In this document: piece by piece, positions 41,148-47,499 of the stretch
Position numbering within the stretch: position 1 is the stretch's first letter
How the letters are laid out: each line of letters opens with the position of its first letter
Assembly: GCA_910585095.1 (NCBI GenBank)
Contig: CAJUBU010000005.1
Span: 1-47,499, forward strand
Direction of reading: 5' to 3'
DNA: 47,499 bases
DNA from: an uncultured Lachnospira sp.
GTDB lineage: Bacteria > Bacillota > Clostridia > Lachnospirales > Lachnospiraceae
Program-made: the position numbers and the translations under genes
The notes under the pieces: model-generated
What the model was told of the DNA's origin: nothing
What the model saw: only the letters and a program-made list of their open reading frames with translations
Database searches by the model: none

Positions 41148-42830
41148 ATGGAATTAGTTGGAAATCTATTTGTTTTCGCTGGTGGAATAGGAATGTTTCT
41201 GTATGGCATGAACCGTATGGCTGACGGTATGCAGAAATCAGCAGGCGGAAAGATGAAATCACTGCTTGGTTATCTTACAAGAAACAGATTTCTTGCGGTT
41301 GTTGTGGGTGCATTGATTACTGCTATTATACAAAGCAGCGGTGCTACCACAGTTATGGTAGTAGGATTTGTAAATGCTGGTATTATGAATTTGGTACAAG
41401 CTGTCGGTGTTATTATGGGTGCCAATATTGGTACAACAATTACAGCTTGGATTGTTTCGTTAGGGCAAATTGGTGATGCGGCTCAAGTGTTAAAGCCAGC
41501 TTTTTATGCGCCGTTATTGATTGGCATAGGGGCATTTATCAGTCTTTTTGCAAAAAAAGACCGATTTAAGAATATTGGAGAGCTACTTGTTGGTATTGGA
41601 TTGTTATTTGAAGGGCTTGAGTTTATGAGCTTAGCAATTTCACCATATACAGATGCACCAATTTTTTCTGCTGCCTTTGAATTTGTGGGGAGCAATCCAT
41701 TTTTTGGCATTATTATCGGTATTCTTGTAACAGCAATATTGCAGAGTTCATCGGCTTCTGTAGGTATTTTGCAGACGCTTGCTGCCAATGGAATTGTGAC
41801 AACAAACGCTGCTGTATTTATTACATTGGGACAAAATATAGGTTCTTGTGTCACAGCACTCTTGTCTTGCGCAGGAGCTACAAGAACGGCAAAGAGAGCA
41901 GCTTGTATGCACTTGTTGTTTAATATAGCAGGTGCGATATTATTTGGAACCATTGGATTTATTTTGTTTTGTATTAGACCTGATATTGCAGTTCATAATA
42001 TTTCAGCTGTGGAAATTTCAATCTTTCATACTTTATTTAATATAACTTGTACAGTTGTAATGTTTCCATTTGCGAAGCTTCTTGTTAAAATTTCAGGTAT
42101 GGTTATTAAGGAAAAGCAAGAACAACCTGAATTGGATAATATCAATGATGAGGTTGAACTTGAAGTTGCAAGACATTTTGATGTAAGAATTATGGAACAG
42201 CCTTCTGTTGCGTTGGAACGTGCTAAAAAAGAAACCATTGTTATGGCGCGTCTTGCCTATGACAATATGGAATATGCTTCCAGAGCAGTTAGAGAAAATT
42301 CTTCTGAGCTTGTAGAAAAAGTGTATGAGCTTGAAAAACGAGTTGACTATTATTCAAAATATTTAACAGATTATCTTATCAAAGTAAGTAATTTGTCTCT
42401 TACAGATAGACAGCATTTATTAGTAACTAATTTATTTCATGCAGTGATCGACCTAGAAAGAGTTTCAGACAGAGCAGAAAACCTTGCAGATATAGCAAAG
42501 TATAAGATTGAAAAAAGCATTGTATTTACAGAAAAAGGCTCTGATGAATTAATGGATTTGTGGACAATGGTGTTATTATGCTTAGACAGGGCTATTGCTG
42601 CAAGAGAACAGGAAGAAAAAAATGCAATTAAAGATGTGTACAGGCTTGAAGATAATGTCAATACGCTTGAGGAAGAGTTGAGAAACAAACATATCCGAAG
42701 ATTGTCGGAAGGTAAATGCAGAGCAGAGAGCAGTGTATCATATTTGGATATCCTTACAAATTTAGAGAGAGTTTCTGACCATGCCAAGAATATTGCAGAG
42801 TCGGTACACGAAGAGATTTATGCCAATTAG
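41148..42830 (+). CDS. Na+/phosphate cotransporter with PhoU-like domain
   Basis: The product has 560 residues. Residues 1-315 carry two inverted repeats with the QSS motifs (AIIQSSGATTVMVV and AILQSSSASVGIL) and GANIGTTITAW, typical of NptA/PNaS transporters. Residues about 345-560 are a helical PhoU-like domain (YELEKRVDYYSKYLTDYLI, LERVSDRAENLADIAKY, LERVSDHAKNIAESVHE). It imports phosphate with sodium, or acts in phosphate sensing. It is monocistronic with its own promoter. Confidence 0.9.
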   Translation: MELVGNLFVFAGGIGMFLYGMNRMADGMQKSAGGKMKSLLGYLTRNRFLAVVVGALITAIIQSSGATTVMVVGFVNAGIMNLVQAVGVIMGANIGTTITAWIVSLGQIGDAAQVLKPAFYAPLLIGIGAFISLFAKKDRFKNIGELLVGIGLLFEGLEFMSLAISPYTDAPIFSAAFEFVGSNPFFGIIIGILVTAILQSSSASVGILQTLAANGIVTTNAAVFITLGQNIGSCVTALLSCAGATRTAKRAACMHLLFNIAGAILFGTIGFILFCIRPDIAVHNISAVEISIFHTLFNITCTVVMFPFAKLLVKISGMVIKEKQEQPELDNINDEVELEVARHFDVRIMEQPSVALERAKKETIVMARLAYDNMEYASRAVRENSSELVEKVYELEKRVDYYSKYLTDYLIKVSNLSLTDRQHLLVTNLFHAVIDLERVSDRAENLADIAKYKIEKSIVFTEKGSDELMDLWTMVLLCLDRAIAAREQEEKNAIKDVYRLEDNVNTLEEELRNKHIRRLSEGKCRAESSVSYLDILTNLERVSDHAKNIAESVHEEIYAN

Positions 42831-42886
42831 CATAAAATATGGTAAAATGGTTATAATAGCCAATGAAAAGCGGTTGTAACCATTTT

Positions 42887-42984
42887 GTTGACATAAGGGC
42901 GTTTCGCAAAGTGTATCGTTCGTTGTTTGGCATAGGGCGTTTTGCCCGTTGTTTGACATAAGGGCGTTTCGCCCGTTGTTTTAG
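42887..42984. repeat. tandem hairpin repeats of about 26-27 bp
   Basis: Units at 42887-42907 (partial), 42922-42947 and 42948-42974 share GTTGTTTGRCATA and a GGGCGTTTYGCCC hairpin. The first part matches the loop and 3' arm of the leader repeats (CGTTGTTTGGCATA in copy E4). Confidence 0.65.
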
Positions 42985-43078
42985 TAAGGATATAGATTAA
43001 AAGTTTGGTGAAATTAACGAAAGTAATAGATTTCAAGACATGGTTTTTTAACAATATGTCAAAAACACGTTTTGATGC

Positions 43079-43107
43079 TTGATATTTTTTTCCTTATTAT
43101 GTAAAAT
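43079..43107 (+). promoter_or_regulatory. gap promoter
   Basis: TTGATA (43079-43084), 17 bp and TAAAAT (43102-43107), about 50 bp before the gap start codon. Confidence 0.65.
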
Positions 43108-43160
43108 ACACTATGGTTAGATTTTTTTCACAAGCAATCTTATTTAGGAGGAATTAATTT

Positions 43161-44189
43161 ATGTCAGTAAAAGTTGCAATTAATGGTTTTGGACGTATTG
43201 GTAGACTTGCATTTAGACAGATGTTTGGTGCAGAAGGCTATGAAGTAGTAGCGATTAATGATTTGACAAGCCCAAAGATGCTTGCTCATCTTTTAAAGTA
43301 TGATTCATCACAGGGAAGATATGTTGAAGTAGGTGATGAAGGTTCTGTTACTGCTGATGATGAAGCTGGTACAATTACTGTTAAAGGTAAGACAATTAAG
43401 ATTTACAAGGAGCCAGATGCAAATAACTGTCCTTGGGGTGAAATTGGTGTTGATGTTGTTCTTGAGTGTTCAGGTTTCTATACATCAAAAGAAAAGGCTC
43501 AGGCTCATATCAATGCAGGTGCTAAGAAGGTTGTTATCTCTGCACCAGCCGGCAACGACCTTAAGACAATCGTTTACAATGTAAATCATGAGACATTGAC
43601 AGCAGAGGACAAGATTATCTCAGCTGCTTCTTGTACAACAAACTGCTTAGCACCTATGGCAAAGGCTCTTAATGACCTTGCTCCTATCGAGTCTGGTATT
43701 ATGTGTACAATCCATGCTTATACAGGTGACCAGATGATTCTTGATGGACCTCAAAGAAAGGGCGACCTTAGAAGGTCAAGAGCAGGTGCTTGCAATATCG
43801 TTCCAAACTCAACAGGCGCTGCTAAGGCTATCGGTCTTGTTATCCCAGAGTTAAATGGAAAGCTTATCGGAGCTGCTCAGAGAGTTCCAACTCCTACTGG
43901 TTCAACAACACTTCTTTTTGCTGTTGTGAATAAGGAAGTTACAGTTGATGAAATCAATGCTGCTATGAAGGCTGCTGCTAATGAGAGTTATGGTTACAAT
44001 GAAGACCAAATCGTATCAAGTGATATTATTGGTATGAGATATGGTTCACTCTTTGATGCTACTCAGACAATGGTTTCAAAGCTTCCTGACGGTAAGTCAC
44101 AAGTAGAGGTTGTTTCATGGTATGATAATGAAAACTCTTACACAAGCCAGATGGTTAGAACAATTAAGTATTTTGCTGAATTAGGTTAA
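43161..44189 (+). CDS. gap: glyceraldehyde-3-phosphate dehydrogenase
   Basis: The product has 342 residues. INGFGRIGRLAFR binds NAD; SAASCTTNCLAP holds the catalytic cysteine; HAYTGDQ includes the catalytic histidine; RAGACNIVPNSTGAAKA and SWYDNENSYTSQ are conserved. It oxidises glyceraldehyde 3-phosphate to 1,3-bisphosphoglycerate in glycolysis. TTAGGAGG precedes ATG. Codon use is more GC-rich and biased than in the neighbouring accessory genes, typical of strong expression. The product feeds pgk downstream. Confidence 0.97.
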   Translation: MSVKVAINGFGRIGRLAFRQMFGAEGYEVVAINDLTSPKMLAHLLKYDSSQGRYVEVGDEGSVTADDEAGTITVKGKTIKIYKEPDANNCPWGEIGVDVVLECSGFYTSKEKAQAHINAGAKKVVISAPAGNDLKTIVYNVNHETLTAEDKIISAASCTTNCLAPMAKALNDLAPIESGIMCTIHAYTGDQMILDGPQRKGDLRRSRAGACNIVPNSTGAAKAIGLVIPELNGKLIGAAQRVPTPTGSTTLLFAVVNKEVTVDEINAAMKAAANESYGYNEDQIVSSDIIGMRYGSLFDATQTMVSKLPDGKSQVEVVSWYDNENSYTSQMVRTIKYFAELG

Positions 44190-44211
44190 TTGTTTATTAT
44201 AGGTCTTGATT

Positions 44212-44241
44212 TTTTGGCAGGAGCTTGCACTCCTGCCAAAA
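44212..44241. promoter_or_regulatory. strong hairpin in the gap-pgk intergenic
   Basis: TTTTGGCAGGAG and CTCCTGCCAAAA form a 12-bp perfect stem with a 6-nt loop. There is no T run after it, so RNA stabilisation or processing is as likely as termination. Confidence 0.5.
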
Positions 44242-44362
44242 TGCTACAAAATAATAATAAAATTATAGGCAAGTGGAAAAGCGGATTGAAGATATCCGCT
44301 GTTTGGTAAGGAATAAAGTGGATTGTGAATATTCACTTGTTTAATATGGAGGAAAAAAATAT

Positions 44363-45556
44363 ATGCTTAATAAGAAATCTGTAGATGATATCAATGTTAG
44401 TGGTAAGAGAGTACTTTGCAGATGTGATTTTAATGTACCATTAGATGGTGATAAGATTACAGATGAAACACGTTTAGTTGCAGCTCTTCCTACAATTAAA
44501 AAGCTTATTGCTGATGGTGGAAAAGTAATTCTTTGCTCTCATCTTGGCAAGCCAAAAGGACCTGATGCATCGTTTTCACTTTCACCTGTTGCAAAGAGAT
44601 TGTCAGAGTTATTAGGCAAAGAAGTAAAATTTGCTGCTGATGATACAGTTGTTGGCGATAATGCTAAAGCTGCTGTTGAGGCTATGAATAATGGTGATGT
44701 CATTCTTCTTGAGAATACACGTTTCCGTACAGAGGAAACAAAAAATGGAGAAGCATTTTCTAAAGACCTTGCTTCTATTTGTGATGTTTTTGTCAATGAT
44801 GCATTTGGTACAGCACATAGAGCGCATTGTTCAAATGTAGGTGTTACACAGTTTGTTGATACATCTGTTGTTGGTTATCTTATGCAAAAAGAGATTGATT
44901 TTCTTGGAAATGCAGTAAATAATCCAGTAAGACCATTTGTTGCTATTCTTGGTGGTTCAAAGGTTTCTTCTAAGATATCAGTTATTAACAATTTGTTAGA
45001 TAAAGTAGATACACTTATTATTGGCGGTGGTATGTCTTATACATTCCAAAAGGCTCGCGGCGGCAAAATTGGCAAGTCATTAATTGAGGATGACTATGTT
45101 GATTATGCAAAAGAAATGATGGAAAAGGCAAAGGCAAAAGGCGTAAAATTACTGATTCCTATTGATACTGTAGTGACAAAAGAATTTAAGAATGATACAC
45201 CTAGCCGTGTCGTTGTTGCAGGTCATCAAGAAGATGATGATATGGGTATGGATATTGGACCAAAGACAAGTGAACTTTATCAAGAAGCATTAAAAGATGC
45301 AAAGACTGTAGTATGGAATGGTCCTATGGGTGTATTTGAGTTTGATAATTTTGCTAAAGGTACAATTGCTGTTGCCCAAGAGTTGGCTAAGCTAGAAGAT
45401 GCCACAACAATTATTGGTGGTGGGGATTCAGCTGCGGCTGTTAACAATCTTGGCTTTGGTGATAAGATGACACATATCTCTACAGGTGGCGGAGCTTCAC
45501 TTGAATTTCTTGAGGGCAAGGAATTGCCAGGTGTTGTAGCAGCAAATGATAAATAA
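44363..45556 (+). CDS. pgk: phosphoglycerate kinase
   Basis: The product has 397 residues. RVLCRCDFNVPLDGD is the substrate-binding start; HLGKPKGPD, LLENTRF, DAFGTAHRAHCSN and WNGPMGVFEF are family blocks; the end IIGGGDSAAAV with ISTGGGASLEFLEGKELPG binds ATP. It transfers phosphate from 1,3-bisphosphoglycerate to ADP. GGAGG precedes ATG. It follows gap by 173 bp, and a strong terminator follows it. Confidence 0.97.
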   Translation: MLNKKSVDDINVSGKRVLCRCDFNVPLDGDKITDETRLVAALPTIKKLIADGGKVILCSHLGKPKGPDASFSLSPVAKRLSELLGKEVKFAADDTVVGDNAKAAVEAMNNGDVILLENTRFRTEETKNGEAFSKDLASICDVFVNDAFGTAHRAHCSNVGVTQFVDTSVVGYLMQKEIDFLGNAVNNPVRPFVAILGGSKVSSKISVINNLLDKVDTLIIGGGMSYTFQKARGGKIGKSLIEDDYVDYAKEMMEKAKAKGVKLLIPIDTVVTKEFKNDTPSRVVVAGHQEDDDMGMDIGPKTSELYQEALKDAKTVVWNGPMGVFEFDNFAKGTIAVAQELAKLEDATTIIGGGDSAAAVNNLGFGDKMTHISTGGGASLEFLEGKELPGVVAANDK

Positions 45557-45630
45557 TATTGTAAATATGTAGAAATTGCTGTACAACTGACATATATAAA
45601 TGTTTTTTTAAATATAAATTAAAAGTATAA

Positions 45631-45666
45631 AAAATGTGGCTTATTAAAATAAGCTACATTTTTTTA
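45631..45666 (+). terminator. terminator of pgk
   Basis: AATGTGGCTTATT and AATAAGCTACATT pair (one G-U) around a short loop and are followed by TTTTTT. Confidence 0.85.
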
Positions 45667-45667
45667 T

Positions 45668-45746
45668 GCGCAGCCCCATGCAGAGGAAGTATACCATAGA
45701 AGCGGCGCATGGGGCGCGCGGTGAGTAGGAGAAGTCTTCCCTACTC
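45668..45746. repeat. two adjacent GC-rich inverted repeats
   Basis: GCCCCATGC (45673-45681) and GCATGGGGC (45707-45715), each flanked by GCGC-type bases, then GAGTAGG (45723-45729) with CCTACTC (45740-45746). The block is much more GC-rich than its surroundings. It could be a non-coding RNA or a mobile-element end; nothing specific is recognised. Confidence 0.45.
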
Positions 45747-45808
45747 GATTCTATCAGTAAAAACAGGTGAGACCATCAATGTGTGTAGACCCTAAAAGCA
45801 GAGTCACT

Positions 45809-46318
45809 TTACATTTTTTTGTGGGTCAAGAAAATTCCGATTATTGCCCCTATAAGGATAATTGGCGCTAATCTAATAAACAACCACTCCAATGCGTGAA
45901 AACCAACTCCGACAACAGCAGTTTCAGGAACACTATAATCCCAACCCAAATAAGGGCTATTTAATACTATTAAAGTCACAAGAATTGCTATTATGACTAC
46001 ACACAATGAGATAAGTAGCCAATGAAGAAATTTTCTTCTCATGGTTTTCTTTTGTGCCAGTTGCAAGTTTATAACCTCTAATTTTTCGGAAATTGCTTTT
46101 AAGTTATCAACTTCCGTTTCAATAACAGTTTCTCCAAGCAATGTGCTTATCGGCGTTTCAAGTTCTTCTGATATGGAAATTAACATATCCGAATCAGGAA
46201 CGGACAATCCTTGTTCCCATTTAGAAATGGTTTGTCGCACTACATTCAGTTTGATAGCAAGTTCTTGTTGTGAAAGTCCTTTTGATTTTCTTATTGCTTT
46301 AATATTTTCGTTTAGCAT
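45809..46318 (-). CDS. XRE HTH regulator with membrane anchor
   Basis: The product has 169 residues. Residues 1-60 are an HTH_3 domain (LSQQELAIKLNVVRQTISKWEQGLSVPDSD). A coiled segment (about 70-90) leads to two helices (LHWLLISLCVVIIAILVTLIV and LFIRLAPIILIGAIIGIFL). GAAAGGAGG lies 8 nt before ATG 46318; ATG 46354 lies upstream of that site. It is a membrane-bound repressor of the same type as the protein at 16176-17012. No target gene is adjacent on its strand. Confidence 0.85.
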   Translation of the reverse strand: MLNENIKAIRKSKGLSQQELAIKLNVVRQTISKWEQGLSVPDSDMLISISEELETPISTLLGETVIETEVDNLKAISEKLEVINLQLAQKKTMRRKFLHWLLISLCVVIIAILVTLIVLNSPYLGWDYSVPETAVVGVGFHALEWLFIRLAPIILIGAIIGIFLTHKKM

Positions 46319-46793
46319 TAGGGATAACCTCCTTTCTTTTGATTTCTGCCACAATTATATGAAGAATTGTCAGTTGCTACAAGCAACGAATTTTAACATT
46401 TAATTATAATAGTAATTTTTGTTCTATTATTTTATGGAATTGTAATTTATCTTTATGCCACAAAATAAATTGTTGAAAAAGATAAATTTATTTTTAGCTT
46501 AAATATAAAAAATTTGTTAGATAAATTAAAGCTATGTTAAATGTTTTGTTATATTATTTATTGGCACTAATGGAAAAAATGTAATATAATTTTGTGAAAG
46601 TAAAGATAAAAGTTATACATATTGCATAAAAAAATATATTTTAAATGGTGAAAAGGGAGAAAAGATAGTAGTTTTATAAAATGAGATTGCATAAGTTAAA
46701 AGTACATTTTATAATTATTTTATAAAATTTGTTAAAAAATTATCTAAACAAGTAATTGGATTTTTTTTAACGCAAAGGAGGTTGATTTAATTA
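46319..46793. other. AT-rich divergent intergenic region
   Basis: About 475 bases between the divergent regulator and the secreted-protein gene. It should hold promoters for both, but no consensus pair could be fixed with confidence. No reading frame is supported. Confidence 0.5.
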
Positions 46794-47499
46794 ATGAATC
46801 TAAAAAGACTGACAAAAAAAGGGTTGTGTATTTTTTTGTCAATACTTATGGTTCTTACGTCTATTCAGTTTATGCCTGCTAAAGCTTTTGCAGAAGAAGC
46901 ATCAGTGCCAATAGACGGAACCACAGTTGATATGCCTCAGATGGGGGAAACGTACTATTTTGATTTTCAAGATAAGACGAGTAATATTTGGGACAAAGGA
47001 GAAGCAGCGGAAGCGACAAAAGGTACAGCATTAAAAAGTGGAACAATGGGTTTGATGACGGTAGTGCGAACAACCAACTTTTTTGATGAAACACATGGTA
47101 TACAAGGACAGGCAGAGTTTGAATTTAAGGTGCCGGGCAATTGTACGATTATGGTTGGAGGCTGTAAGTATACAGGTGAAAATGATAAGTTTACAGTATC
47201 ATCAACAACAGGAACATTTGATGCTGCCGAAAAATTAGGTAAGACAGTAAATTGTTATGATGCAAAAACAACGGATGGAAGCGACCGTATAACATTTACG
47301 TATACAGGTGAAGCTGGAACGATTAAATTTGTATCGCCAGGTTCATATATTCCAAGAATTGAGATTACATCAAATAAAGAAGATGAAGGTGCAATCACAT
47401 ATGGGGATGGTACAAAAATTGATAATCCAGTAATGGGTGCAACGTATTATTTTGATTTTCAAGATAAGACGAGTGATATCTGGGACAAAGGAGAAGCAG
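46794..47499 (+). CDS. large secreted repeat protein, 3' end beyond window
   Basis: ATG 46794 follows AAAGGAGG. KKGLCIFLSILMVLTSIQF is a signal peptide, cleaved near KAFAEE. A module of about 165 residues starts ETYYFDFQDKTSNIWDKGEA and includes VPGNCTIMVGGCKYTGEND and GTIKFVSPGSYIPRIEI. A second copy begins ATYYFDFQDKTSDIWDKGEA at the window end, with near-identical DNA. Such beta-sandwich tandem modules occur in secreted polysaccharide-degrading enzymes; pectin binding is inferred from the nearby lyase only. Confidence 0.7.
   Translation, partial: MNLKRLTKKGLCIFLSILMVLTSIQFMPAKAFAEEASVPIDGTTVDMPQMGETYYFDFQDKTSNIWDKGEAAEATKGTALKSGTMGLMTVVRTTNFFDETHGIQGQAEFEFKVPGNCTIMVGGCKYTGENDKFTVSSTTGTFDAAEKLGKTVNCYDAKTTDGSDRITFTYTGEAGTIKFVSPGSYIPRIEITSNKEDEGAITYGDGTKIDNPVMGATYYFDFQDKTSDIWDKGEA

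Noticed and set aside
42762..43054. Minus-strand frames rich in ETPLCQTTGKTPYAK-like repeats
   Set aside because: They come from the hairpin repeats at 42887-42984 and overlap the transporter gene end; no start signal supports them.

Overview
The window is AT-rich Firmicute DNA with strong Shine-Dalgarno sites and many consensus sigma-A promoters spaced 17 bp. Gene content points to an anaerobic gut Lachnospiraceae: a cluster of gap and pgk, SpoVB-like and Na/Pi-PhoU proteins, TraX, DUF6774, LytTR-DUF3021, and a large secreted pectate lyase. The lyase and a second modular secreted protein at the right edge suggest a pectin degrader of the Lachnospira type. The genus is an inference; no rRNA or tRNA gene was seen.

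Region 1 (1-13841) is prophage-like. It opens with a lysis cassette (coiled-coil membrane protein, r1t-type holin, Rha protein, amidase endolysin). A complete-looking type I toxin-antitoxin locus follows (2451-2834). Next come small regulators sharing a palindromic operator (3362-4243) and a minus-strand cargo operon of membrane proteins (4572-7221). Then there is a lambda-like divergent repressor switch with three operators and two promoters (7909-8615), a run of ribbon-helix-helix and HTH regulators, a replication gene split by an 11-bp repeat tract, a Tn916-type excisionase and a tyrosine integrase. Several genes are broken (3362-3555, 9725-9903, 10701-11628, perhaps 8673-8762), so the element is probably decaying. 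Its left end lies outside the window, and one element cannot be told from two abutting ones.

Region 2 (13874-36973) is a patchwork of short, mostly monocistronic accessory genes on both strands: acyltransferases, GNAT acetyltransferases, two RlaP/YcgL-type nucleotidyltransferases, Sel1-DUF4241, a bacterial PH domain, FNT, SDR, metallophosphoesterase, carbonic anhydrase, hemerythrin-receiver fusion, SpoVB-like flippase, cysteine desulfurase, PHP phosphatase and small secreted proteins. It contains gene remnants (a LytTR regulator with an in-frame stop, the tail of a GNAT gene, a secreted protein with a frame problem at an A8 run). Two dispersed repeat families run through it. One is a hairpin leader with a conserved 12-nt loop that sits directly upstream of at least five unrelated genes. 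The other resembles the terminal hairpins of IS200/IS605 elements.

Region 3 (37087-47499) looks like chromosomal core plus polysaccharide degradation: a 1210-residue secreted pectate lyase with a dockerin apparently nested inside an Ig-like domain, a Na/Pi-PhoU transporter, tandem hairpin repeats related to the leader family, gap, pgk, an HTH-membrane regulator and the start of a repeat-containing secreted protein cut by the window end.

The most notable candidates for undescribed biology are the recurrent hairpin leader, the type I toxin locus with end-to-end mRNA pairing, the 11-bp out-of-frame repeat in the replication gene and the nested dockerin.
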